The notes under the pieces: generated by a model
Told to the model about the DNA's origin: nothing
The model's input: only the letters and a program-made list of their open reading frames with translations
Database searches by the model: none
From: JALORV01 sp035255845
Lineage (GTDB): Bacteria; Pseudomonadota; Gammaproteobacteria; Burkholderiales; Burkholderiaceae_F
Assembly (NCBI GenBank): GCA_035255845.1
Contig: DATEZE010000073.1
Location: forward strand, 1 to 7,089
DNA: 7,089 nt
Direction of reading: 5' to 3'
In this document: piece after piece, positions 1 to 7,089 of the stretch
Layout: each line of letters opens with the position of its first letter
Numbering within the stretch: the first letter of the stretch is position 1
Translations under genes and position numbers: made by a program

Positions 1-615
1 GGCGACGAGCCGTTCGGCGAGTACCAGAGCCCGCGCGATATGTCCCGCGGCTTCTTCCTCGGCCGCTGCCGCGGCCAGCGCGTCGCGCCGCTGCCCATGG
101 AAGCGCTCTCGTGCAGCGCGGACCCAATCTTCGAGTTCTGCGCAGTCCTCGTAGCCGAACGTGCCGAGAAATTCACCGGCTGCCGCGGCCGGATCCTGAG
201 CCAGCTGACCCCGCACCGACGCAACGTCATGAACGACCCCGGACGCGAGCGCCAGCGCGGCACTCTCCTCGACGATGTCGGAGCCGGCGGCGCGGCGCAG
301 GCGGAACAGCCGCTGCCGCAGGCTATTGCGTGCCTTCTGCGATTCCGCGTCCGGCCAGAGCAGGGCGGCTGCCCGCGAGCGTGAGGTCGGGCCGTCAACC
401 GCGAGCAGCGCCAGCAGCGCCGCGTCCTTGCGCTCGAGCGCGATCAGCACGCCATCGCCGCGCACCAGGGCCGGCACCGCCAGCAGGCGCAGGTGAAACA
501 CTGCCGCAGCCGCCGGGGTTTCGTGCACCGCAAGCTCCGCGGGTCGCGGCCAGCGATGCAGCGCAAGGACTGCAGGCGATCGGCGCGCCTCGAGTTCGCG
601 CACGCTTGGCTCCAT
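1..615 (-). CDS. SARP/BTAD-family transcriptional regulator, N-terminal part (3' end outside the window)
   Basis: The minus-strand frame from ATG at 615 stays open to base 1, giving 205 residues with no stop. Residues 39-125 look like an OmpR-type winged-helix DNA-binding domain of the SARP kind: FHLRLLAVPALVRGDG starts it, then an Ala/Leu helix, LLWPDAESQKARNSLRQRLF (85-104) and LRRAAG. From about 127 a bacterial transcriptional activator domain (BTAD) follows, with VVHDVASVRGQL, GEFLGTFGYEDCAELEDWVR (147-166) and a helical Ala/Glu-rich TPR-like stretch ending AGHIARALVLAERLVA. An in-frame TAA at 654-652 bounds the start; ATG 615 is the only good choice, though its Shine-Dalgarno match is weak. 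About 38 residues precede the DNA-binding domain. In this family the missing C-terminus may hold TPR repeats, an ATPase domain or a cyclase, and this cannot be told here. It starts 92 bases after the Mo-hydroxylase stop, on the same strand; its target genes are unknown. Confidence 0.85.
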   Translation of the reverse strand, partial: MEPSVRELEARRSPAVLALHRWPRPAELAVHETPAAAAVFHLRLLAVPALVRGDGVLIALERKDAALLALLAVDGPTSRSRAAALLWPDAESQKARNSLRQRLFRLRRAAGSDIVEESAALALASGVVHDVASVRGQLAQDPAAAAGEFLGTFGYEDCAELEDWVRAARERFHGQRRDALAAAAAEEEAAGHIARALVLAERLVA

Positions 616-674
616 CAAAGGACTCGATGGGCCGATGGTTCGACGTGAGCGTTACCGGGACGTTATACAGAGGG

Positions 675-687
675 GGACGGCGCGTCC
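675..687. repeat. Short perfect inverted repeat between the Mo-hydroxylase and regulator genes
   Basis: GGACG and CGTCC form a perfect 5-bp dyad around a GCG centre, 60 bases upstream of the regulator start. It is not followed by a T-run on the minus strand (the next bases are C-rich), so it is not an intrinsic terminator. It could be an operator or a weak hairpin. A dyad of this length is not rare in GC-rich DNA. Confidence 0.25.
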
Positions 688-707
688 ATAGGCGACCCTT
701 TTTCCAC

Positions 708-3005
708 TCAGGCGCGCGCGTTGCGAATCGCGCGCCATACGCGCTCCGGCGTCGCCGGCATCGCGATGTCGGTCACGCCAAGTGGCCGTAGCGCATCGAC
801 GATGGCGTTGATCACCGTCGGCGTAGCGCCGACGGTACCGAGTTCGCCGACGCCCTTGGCGCCGAGCGGATTGATCTTGCAGGGCTGGGATTCGTCGGTG
901 TGGGTCAAGAAGCGCGGCAGGTCGGCGGCGCGTGGCACGCCATAGTCCATGAATGATCCGGTCAGCAGCTGGCCATCGCCGTCATAGACCACCTGTTCCA
1001 TTAGTGCCTGGCCGACAGCCTGAGCAATGCCGCCGTGCACCTGCCCTGCGACGATCATCGGGTTGATCACGCGGCCGACATCGTCATACGTGGTGTAGCG
1101 CACGATCTCGACCTGCCCGGTCTCGGGTTCGATCTCGACCTCGCAGACGTGGCAGCCGTTCGGCCAGGAAGGGCCCCCGACTTTCTGCACCGTTGTGATC
1201 GCGATGCGCCGTTCGGGCTGGCGCTGCGCCAGCGCAGCCAGATCGATGCCGAGGTCGGTGCCGACGACCTTATAGCGCCCCTCGCTGTAGACAAGATCCG
1301 CGGCGGGTGCCTCGAGCGCCCTGGCCGCCAGCGCGAGCCCCTGATCGATCGCCTGCTGTGACGCGGTCTGCATCGCTGACCCGCCGATATAGAGCGACCG
1401 GCTACCCATGCTGCCCGTGCCCTGCGCGACGTCGCTGTCGCCCTGCACGATCTCGATGCGGTCCGGATCGATCTGCAGTGTCTCGGCGAGGATCTGCAGG
1501 TAGCTCGTTTCGATGCCCTGGCCCATCGCCTGCATTGCGGTGAACACGCGCACACGGCCGTCGCCTTCAACATGCAGCCGCACGGTTTCCTCATGCGCAA
1601 CGGCACCGGTCCACTCGAGGTAGGTCGAAACCGCGCGACCGCGCAGCCTGCCATCGGCCGCGGACGCGCGCCGGCGCGCCTCGAAGCCCGCCCAGTCGGC
1701 GGCTTTCAATGCTTTCTCCAGCAGCCCAGGAAAATCGCCGCTGTCGTAGGTTTGTCCCATCGCGTTCCGATAGGGCATCTGCTCCGGCCGCACGAGGTTG
1801 CGCCGGCGCAGCTCGGCGGGGTCGAGCTTGAGCTGCGCAGCTGCTCGATCCATCAAACGCTCGATCAGGTAGATCGCTTCCGGGCGGCCGGCGCCGCGGT
1901 AGGCACCGATGACGTTGGTGTGGGTCAGCACGACTTTGGACTGCAGCTCGAGCACCGGCACCTGATAGACACCGGTTGTCACCAAGGGCCCGATCGCCAG
2001 ATGGATGACTACCCCGGCCGCGTGGCCGTAGGCACCGATCGAACCCGTGATGCGCACACGCAGCGCCAGGATGCGGCCATCGCGATCGAGCGCGAGTTCG
2101 GCGTCGGCGCGCTGGTCACGGCCGTGGCTCGACGCCTGGAATTCCTCGAGGCGGGTCGAGCGCCAGCGTACCGGCCGCGCGAACTTGCGCGCGGCATGCG
2201 CACAGACGATGTCCTCCGGATGCACCAGCGCCTTCATGCCGAAGCCGCCGCCGACATCGCCGACGACGACGCGGACCTTCTCGGGCGGAAGGGCGAGCAA
2301 CTGTGCGATCGTGCCCTGGAATCCGGCAGGATTCTGAGAGCTCGCGTGAACCGTCAGCCGTCCCGATGCCACATCAAACTGCGCGACGCAACCGCGCGGT
2401 TCGAGCGTCACCGGCGCAAGCCGCTGGTTATCTATCGCGATGACGACGCGATGCGCCGCTGCGGCGAATGCCTTTTCGCAGGCCGCGCGATCGCCATAGG
2501 ACGCCTTACCGACGACGTTGCTCCTGGTGCCCGGCCACACGCATGGCGCTGACGGCGCGAGCGCTGCATCGAGGCTTGCGACGGCGGCAAGCGCGTCGTA
2601 GTCGATCTGCACGAGGTTCGCCGCGCGCTCGGCTGCGGCTTGCGATTCGGCAAGCACCACCGCGACCGGCTGACCGACGAAACGCACGGCGCCGACAGCA
2701 AGAGCGGGAAACGAAACCGACGCCACCGACTTCTCCGCGTCGGGCTTCAGCATCGGGTTCGGCGGAAACGCACGGACGCCGTCGGCTTCCAGGTCCGCGC
2801 CGGTGAGCACGGCCACGACCCCTGCGGTTGACAACGCCTCGCTGACATCGATCGCGGCGACACGCGCGTGCGCGTGCGGCGAGCGCACGAACATCGCGTG
2901 CAATGCACCCGGCGCGCGGACGTCATCGACATAGCAAGCCTTGCCGGTCAGCAACCGATCGTCCTCACGCCGCGTGATCGCTTGTCCGATGCCGAACTTC
3001 ACCAT
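708..3005 (-). CDS. Molybdopterin-binding large subunit, xanthine dehydrogenase / CoxL-like (form II type) family
   Basis: The 765-residue product has the full length and order of a molybdenum hydroxylase large subunit. The N-terminal domain begins KFGIGQAITRREDDRLLTGK and contains FVRSPHAHAR (39-48). The Mo-cofactor region contains LEPRG (201-205), GGGFGMK (252-258), AYRGAGRPEA (368-377), AMGQGIET (493-500) and GSRSLYIGGSA. Near the C-terminus KGVGELGT carries the expected catalytic glutamate, Glu721. The family hydroxylates aldehydes, purines or other carbon centres using water, and passes electrons to [2Fe-2S] and FAD subunits. The loop AYRGAGR in place of AYxCSFR rules out a genuine form I, Cu-containing CO dehydrogenase; the substrate cannot be read from sequence. 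An upstream TTG at 3029 is in frame, but ATG 3005 is preferred because the strong Shine-Dalgarno lies between them and homologues start near this point. No small or medium subunit gene is in the window. It is a cytoplasmic-type protein with no signal peptide visible. Confidence 0.93.
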   Translation of the reverse strand: MVKFGIGQAITRREDDRLLTGKACYVDDVRAPGALHAMFVRSPHAHARVAAIDVSEALSTAGVVAVLTGADLEADGVRAFPPNPMLKPDAEKSVASVSFPALAVGAVRFVGQPVAVVLAESQAAAERAANLVQIDYDALAAVASLDAALAPSAPCVWPGTRSNVVGKASYGDRAACEKAFAAAAHRVVIAIDNQRLAPVTLEPRGCVAQFDVASGRLTVHASSQNPAGFQGTIAQLLALPPEKVRVVVGDVGGGFGMKALVHPEDIVCAHAARKFARPVRWRSTRLEEFQASSHGRDQRADAELALDRDGRILALRVRITGSIGAYGHAAGVVIHLAIGPLVTTGVYQVPVLELQSKVVLTHTNVIGAYRGAGRPEAIYLIERLMDRAAAQLKLDPAELRRRNLVRPEQMPYRNAMGQTYDSGDFPGLLEKALKAADWAGFEARRRASAADGRLRGRAVSTYLEWTGAVAHEETVRLHVEGDGRVRVFTAMQAMGQGIETSYLQILAETLQIDPDRIEIVQGDSDVAQGTGSMGSRSLYIGGSAMQTASQQAIDQGLALAARALEAPAADLVYSEGRYKVVGTDLGIDLAALAQRQPERRIAITTVQKVGGPSWPNGCHVCEVEIEPETGQVEIVRYTTYDDVGRVINPMIVAGQVHGGIAQAVGQALMEQVVYDGDGQLLTGSFMDYGVPRAADLPRFLTHTDESQPCKINPLGAKGVGELGTVGATPTVINAIVDALRPLGVTDIAMPATPERVWRAIRNARA

Positions 3006-3014
3006 GGGGTCGCC

Positions 3015-3020
3015 CCCTCC
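3015..3020 (-). promoter_or_regulatory. Ribosome binding site of the Mo-hydroxylase gene
   Basis: On the minus strand GGAGGG lies 9 bases before ATG 3005. This is the strongest Shine-Dalgarno site in the window. It lies inside the longer reading frame that would begin at TTG 3029, so it decides in favour of the ATG. Confidence 0.7.
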
Positions 3021-3064
3021 GAGAATCAACTGCCGAGATGGCGGCGGAGAGTCAGTCTAGTGCA

Positions 3065-3075
3065 GCGTAGTACGC
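3065..3075. repeat. Small dyad in the VWA / Mo-hydroxylase gap
   Basis: GCGTA-G-TACGC is a perfect 5-bp dyad with a single central base in the 78-base gap between the VWA and Mo-hydroxylase genes. The centre is too short for an RNA hairpin, so a protein-binding site is the only plausible role. No recognisable -35/-10 promoter pair or T-run accompanies it. Confidence 0.2.
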
Positions 3076-3107
3076 GCTAGCGGCCGCCGCGCGGGCCGGG
3101 ACCAACG

Positions 3108-4148
3108 CTAGAGGATGCGATTGAACCAGAGCAATGACAACAGCGCCGCGAGCGTCGCAAGCAATGCCCCGACACCCGCAAAAACAGCCGTGACTTCGGT
3201 CGGGCGCTGCTTCTCGAAGGCGATCTTCGAGCCCAACGTGCGGTAGACCTTCTTCAGCTCTCCCGCATTGGCGGCGCGAAAGTATTCGCCATGTGTCGTC
3301 GACGCGATCTTCTGCAGCGCGTCCTCATCGAGCCGCGTGCGCATCGACCAACCATCGACCTTGACGATGACGCCATCGGTCGTACCCATGCCGACCGTGT
3401 AGACGCGCACGCCGTACTTCGCCGCAAGCTCAGCCGCCTTCTGTGGGTCAGGGCCGACGTTGCTCTGCCCATCTGACAGCAGCACTATCGCAACCGCGGT
3501 GTTCTCGCCCGGCGCCAGCGAGGCATCCTCGGGCTCCTGCGGTTTCAGCGCGGTCGGCCGGTCGCGGCGCGGATTGATGAAGCCGTCGACATCGATCTGC
3601 GCCGCCGGCAGCGCCGTGTCCAGCGAAATCACCAAGCCGCTGCCCAGCGCCGTGCCGCGCTGCGGCTCGAGTCGCTCGAGCGCCGCGAGGATGTCTTCGC
3701 GCTTCGTCGTCGGCGACTGCACGACCGCGGCCGCGGCTGCGATGCCAACGACTCCGACCTTCACATAATCGGGCTGCTCGGCGACGAAGGCTGCGGCGGC
3801 CTCGCGCGCTGCTGCCATACGCGTCGGCGTGAGATCGGTCGCCTTCATGCTGCCCGACATGTCGAGCGCGAGAATCACCGTATCGACGCGCGACGGCAAC
3901 GTCAGTGTGGCCTGCGGACGTGCAACCGCCAGCAGCAGCGCGGCCAATGCCAGCAGCCACAGCAGCGGCGGCAGCCGGCGGCGCGTGCGATCCCCGGCCC
4001 CGGCGTCCACGGTCTCGAGACTTGCGTACTGGCTGGCCACACGGCGACGCCTGCGCGTCAACGTCATGTAGAACAGCAGCGCCAGCGGCAGAATAAACAG
4101 CAGCCACAGCAGGCGCGGCCAGAGGAACGTCAGCGCGGTCGATTCCAT
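3108..4148 (-). CDS. BatA-like membrane protein with von Willebrand factor A domain
   Basis: The 346-residue protein has two N-terminal membrane segments (about 8-29 and 60-77), a VWA domain (about 88-305) and a C-terminal membrane segment (about 320-342). The metal-ion-dependent adhesion site is complete: DMSGSM at 96-101, Thr166 in GTALGSG, and Asp226 in LLSDGQSN. The order and the Arg-rich cytoplasmic loop after the first segment (TRRRRR) match BatA-type proteins. VWA domains of this kind bind protein partners through a metal ion and work with MoxR ATPases. A hydrophilic, Pro/Arg/Glu-rich stretch of roughly 30 residues (about 185-217) sits between the MIDAS Thr and Asp and makes the domain longer than simple BatA proteins. 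The start is only 2 bases after the DUF58 stop (TGA-TC-ATG), so translational coupling is likely. No BatB, BatC or BatD gene follows. Confidence 0.92.
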   Translation of the reverse strand: MESTALTFLWPRLLWLLFILPLALLFYMTLTRRRRRVASQYASLETVDAGAGDRTRRRLPPLLWLLALAALLLAVARPQATLTLPSRVDTVILALDMSGSMKATDLTPTRMAAAREAAAAFVAEQPDYVKVGVVGIAAAAAVVQSPTTKREDILAALERLEPQRGTALGSGLVISLDTALPAAQIDVDGFINPRRDRPTALKPQEPEDASLAPGENTAVAIVLLSDGQSNVGPDPQKAAELAAKYGVRVYTVGMGTTDGVIVKVDGWSMRTRLDEDALQKIASTTHGEYFRAANAGELKKVYRTLGSKIAFEKQRPTEVTAVFAGVGALLATLAALLSLLWFNRIL

Positions 4149-4150
4149 GA

Positions 4151-5180
4151 TCAGCTTCGGTGCAGCCCGGCAACGATAGCCGGGACACCGCCGGCGGCCA
4201 GCTGGCTGCGGCGCTTGCGCAACTGCGTGAAGCGCAGCAGCGCGGCGTCGAGCGGCTCGTCGGTGGCGAGCTCGAGGCAGTCGACTCTCGCCTCGGCCAG
4301 CGCGTCGCGCAGTGCGGCTTCGCGCCGTCCCGCCGCTGCGGCGAAACGCTGGCGGAACGCGCGATCGTGCGTGTCGACCGTGAGCTGCTCGCCGGTCTCG
4401 GCGTCCTGCATGACGACGAGCCCGAGGTCCGGCAATTCGACTTCCATCGGATCGTAAACGCGCACGGCGATCACTTCATGCCGCCGCGCCAGCTGGGCGA
4501 GGCGACGGCCCCAGCCGGGCGCACTGATGAAGTCCGAGATGACGAACACGACCGAACGCCGCTTGATCACCGGCTGCGCAAACGCGAGCAGTTCGCCGAG
4601 ATCCGTGACCTTCCCCCGCGCCGATCGCGAGGCGACATTTTCGGTGGCGACGACTCCGATGCGGTCGAGCACATGCAGCACATGACGGCGCCCATTGCGC
4701 GACGGAATCACTTCGTGCATGCCCTCGGCGTGCAGCACGGCGCCGACGCGGTTGCCGTAGCGTGTGAACAGCCGCGCCAGCACCGCGACGAGCTCGGCCG
4801 TCAGGACGCGCTTGCGCACTCCACTCGAGCCGAAGTCGATCGAGCGCGAGAGATCGGCGAGGAACCAGGCCGCCACTTCGCGATCCTCCTGGAATTCGCG
4901 CACGTAGGGCGTCGCCAGACGCGCCGTCACGTTCCAGTCGATATAGCGCACGTCGTCGTGCAGCTGGTATTCGCGCAGGTCGGCGAGGTCCAGGCCGAAG
5001 CCGCGAAACAGCGTTCGATAGTCGCCCTGCAGCAGACCATCGAGCCTGCGCAGCACCGTCCACTCGAGCCGTCGCAGCAGGCGCTCGGCGTCGATCCGGC
5101 GCCCCGGGTGCGCGCCATCCCCGGCAGACTCGTTGGCCGCCGTTGGCGCGCCCGGGGCAACGGCCCCGGCGACCGCGTGC

Positions 5181-5206
<26 letters not shown>
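4151..5206 (-). CDS. DUF58 domain-containing protein (MoxR-associated)
   Basis: The 351-residue protein shows the DUF58 signature: LLQGDYRTLFRGFGLDLADL (58-77), then LREYQLHDDVRYIDWNVTAR (77-96), then PYVREFQEDRE. A VWA-like fold follows, with a degenerate metal-site motif DLSRS (118-122) and the strand VVFVISDF (219-226). No membrane segment or signal peptide is evident, so it is probably cytoplasmic or peripheral. DUF58 has no settled biochemical role; it is nearly always encoded between a MoxR ATPase and a VWA protein, as here. The first 35 or so residues are an Ala/Gly/Pro-rich extension that lacks family motifs. The ATG at 5206 overlaps the end of the MoxR gene by 26 bases in another frame; there is no in-frame ATG or GTG between it and the conserved core, which supports this start. 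Confidence 0.92.
5152..5169 (-). repeat. GC-rich stem-loop just after the MoxR stop codon, inside the DUF58 5' coding region
   Basis: CCGGGGC and GCCCCGG form a perfect 7-bp, all G/C stem with a 4-base loop. It lies 11 bases after the MoxR stop codon and starts 37 bases inside the DUF58 gene. There is no T-run, so it is not an intrinsic terminator. As RNA it could slow the ribosome or polymerase between the two genes or protect the upstream message. Confidence 0.4.
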
Positions 5207-6194
<988 letters not shown>

Positions 6195-6201
6195 GAATTC
6201 G

Positions 6202-6206
6202 CCTTT
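6202..6206 (-). promoter_or_regulatory. Ribosome binding site of the MoxR gene
   Basis: On the minus strand AAAGG stands 7 bases before ATG 6194. It is a moderate Shine-Dalgarno match and lies just downstream of the terminator T-tract. Confidence 0.55.
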
Positions 6207-6222
6207 ACGTGCAGTTGTGATG

Positions 6223-6254
6223 AAAAAAATCGTCTGGCTCCGCCAGCGATTTTT
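6223..6254 (-). terminator. Rho-independent terminator after the serine protease gene
   Basis: On the minus strand the arms AAAAATCG-CTGGC and GCCAG-A-CGATTTTT pair over 13 bp with one bulged A and a GGA loop, and the structure ends in seven Ts. It lies about 42 bases after the protease stop codon. The A-rich 5' side means that it also has a shorter T-run on the plus strand, but no plus-strand gene converges on it. Confidence 0.85.
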
Positions 6255-6264
6255 CTAACCCGAT

Positions 6265-6294
6265 CGTGCGAAAGTAGGGATGCACTTTCGCGCG
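6265..6294. repeat. Inverted repeat directly after the protease stop codon
   Basis: CGTGCGAAAGT (6265-6275) and ACTTTCGCGCG (6284-6294) pair over 11 positions with one imperfect position and an 8-base loop. It starts one base past the protease stop. No T-run follows on the minus strand, so it is not itself an intrinsic terminator. It could stabilise the 3' end of the protease message or be an operator for the MoxR cluster. Confidence 0.5.
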
Positions 6295-6295
6295 C

Positions 6296-7089
6296 CTAAA
6301 ACGGCGGTATCCCCACAGCGCCGCCCGCGCTCTCGATCGTCGCCGCGAAACCGATGCCAATGAAAGTCCGCGCGGGCGTCGGGTTCAGGATCGCCGTGAC
6401 GATACCGATCACCTCACCGTCCATCGTGATAAGTGGGCCGCCGGAATTTCCTGGGTTGGCCGCCGCATCGAACTGGATCAGCCCGGTCATGACCTGCTTG
6501 CCCTCTGGCGATCGGAAGCTGCGGTCGAGCCCGGAAACCACACCGGCCGAGACCGACGGGCCGATGCCGAACGGAAAGCCGACAGCGACCACCTCGTCGC
6601 CGGGTCTCAGATTGCCGGTCGAGCCCAGCGTCGCTGATTCAAGATCGTCCGGCACCTTGCGCGCCTTGATGACCGCCAGGTCGTTCTCCGGATAGACGCG
6701 AATCAGGTCGACGTCGGATTCGCTGCCATCGTAGAACTTCACCGTGACTCGCTTGGCGCCGGACACGACGTGCAGATTGGTGAGAATGATGCCGCTGTCG
6801 ACGATCACCACGCCCGAGCCGACCCCTTGCATCTGGACACCTGAGCCTGGCTCGTCGTTGTCCTCGCCGTTGTAGCCCTCGACGCGGACGACGGAGGGCA
6901 GCACCAGCTCGGCGGCCTTGGCGGCGCGCGATGGCAGCGTCTTCGTCTCGATCGTGTGCAGCACCGCCTTGTCAATATCGTCCTGCGTCAGCGTCGCAGT
7001 GCGGGGCCGCGCGGCGTCGCGGCCGATGACAAGAGCGAGCGCACACGCCAGCCCCAGTGCGAAGATCAGCGCCTTGTCATAGCGGCGCA
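6296..7089 (-). CDS. Membrane-anchored trypsin-like (S1C, HtrA/DegS-like) serine protease without PDZ, 5' end outside the window
   Basis: The frame is open from base 7087 to the TAG at 6298-6296, giving 263 visible residues; the start lies upstream of the window. The visible N-terminus is RRYDK followed by a hydrophobic segment (about 6-22), which reads as a signal anchor placing the rest in the periplasm. The protease domain follows with the whole catalytic triad: His106 in TNLHVV, Asp136 in NDLAVIK and Ser215 in GNSGGPL (numbered from the first visible residue). VGFPFGIGPSVSAGVVSG is the usual HtrA-type core. The chain ends soon after GIGFAATIES, just where DegS and DegP would continue into a PDZ domain. 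A GTG at 6964 is a possible internal start but would remove the anchor, so the longer form is preferred. A terminator follows, so it is probably a separate transcript from the MoxR cluster. Confidence 0.9.
   Translation of the reverse strand, partial: RRYDKALIFALGLACALALVIGRDAARPRTATLTQDDIDKAVLHTIETKTLPSRAAKAAELVLPSVVRVEGYNGEDNDEPGSGVQMQGVGSGVVIVDSGIILTNLHVVSGAKRVTVKFYDGSESDVDLIRVYPENDLAVIKARKVPDDLESATLGSTGNLRPGDEVVAVGFPFGIGPSVSAGVVSGLDRSFRSPEGKQVMTGLIQFDAAANPGNSGGPLITMDGEVIGIVTAILNPTPARTFIGIGFAATIESAGGAVGIPPF

Noticed and set aside
662..667. TATAAC on the minus strand as a -10 box for the regulator
   Set aside because: One hexamer resembles a -10 box, but no acceptable -35 hexamer lies 16-18 bases upstream, so it is not called.
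40..791. Plus-strand frames at the left end (40-384, 111-791, 275-496)
   Set aside because: They are Arg/Pro/Ala-rich with no motif and oppose the BTAD regulator, whose minus-strand frame has clear domain signatures.
1572..2552. Long plus-strand reading frame of 326 codons opposite the Mo-hydroxylase gene
   Set aside because: It lies wholly antisense to a gene with clear family motifs, has no recognisable domain, and is the kind of frame that GC-rich DNA produces in the opposite strand.
708..3005. Genuine CO dehydrogenase (coxL form I)
   Set aside because: The active-site loop is AYRGAGR and lacks the copper-binding Cys.
3006..3029. TTG at 3029 as start of the Mo-hydroxylase
   Set aside because: It would add eight residues (MILGGGDP) encoded by the Shine-Dalgarno region itself; ATG 3005 has the strong site at the right distance.
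3448..4188. Second minus-strand frame of 246 codons overlapping the VWA gene
   Set aside because: Its Arg/Gly/Ala-rich product has no domain, and the overlapping frame carries the full VWA metal site.
7030..7072. Cysteine in the protease membrane segment as a lipoprotein site
   Set aside because: The context LGLAC has Gly at -3 and the hydrophobic stretch continues well past the Cys, so it reads as a membrane anchor and not as a lipobox.

Overview
The window is GC-rich, densely coded and transcribed entirely from the minus strand. Reading in the direction of transcription (right to left) there are six genes: (1) the 3' part of a membrane-anchored, HtrA-like serine protease without a PDZ domain (6296-7089, 5' end outside the window); (2) a MoxR-family AAA+ ATPase (5181-6194); (3) a DUF58 protein (4151-5206); (4) a BatA-like membrane protein with a von Willebrand A domain (3108-4148); (5) a molybdopterin-binding large subunit of the xanthine dehydrogenase / CO dehydrogenase-like family (708-3005); (6) the N-terminal 205 codons of a SARP/BTAD-type transcriptional regulator that runs off the left edge (1-615). 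The base composition, the trio MoxR-DUF58-VWA and the S1C protease fit a high-GC proteobacterium (Pseudomonadota). This placement is an inference from gene types and not from a marker gene.

The protease is cut off from the rest by a well-formed intrinsic terminator (6223-6254). The MoxR, DUF58 and VWA genes are tightly packed (26-base overlap, then a 2-base gap) and must be one transcript. MoxR ATPases act as chaperones with VWA-domain partners, and DUF58 proteins are their usual neighbours. A 78-base gap with a strong Shine-Dalgarno site leads to the molybdenum hydroxylase gene, and a 92-base gap leads to the regulator. No terminator is visible in either gap, so the five genes may be one co-transcribed unit.

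Nothing here is a wholly unknown family. The most interesting feature is the arrangement: a MoxR-DUF58-VWA chaperone-like module directly upstream of a single, partnerless Mo-hydroxylase large subunit. This recalls the CoxD/CoxE maturation factors of CO dehydrogenase, although this enzyme has the AYRGAGR loop in place of the copper-binding AYxCSFR loop. The neighbouring BTAD regulator is a candidate controller. No tRNA, rRNA, CRISPR array, insertion sequence or phage signature was seen.
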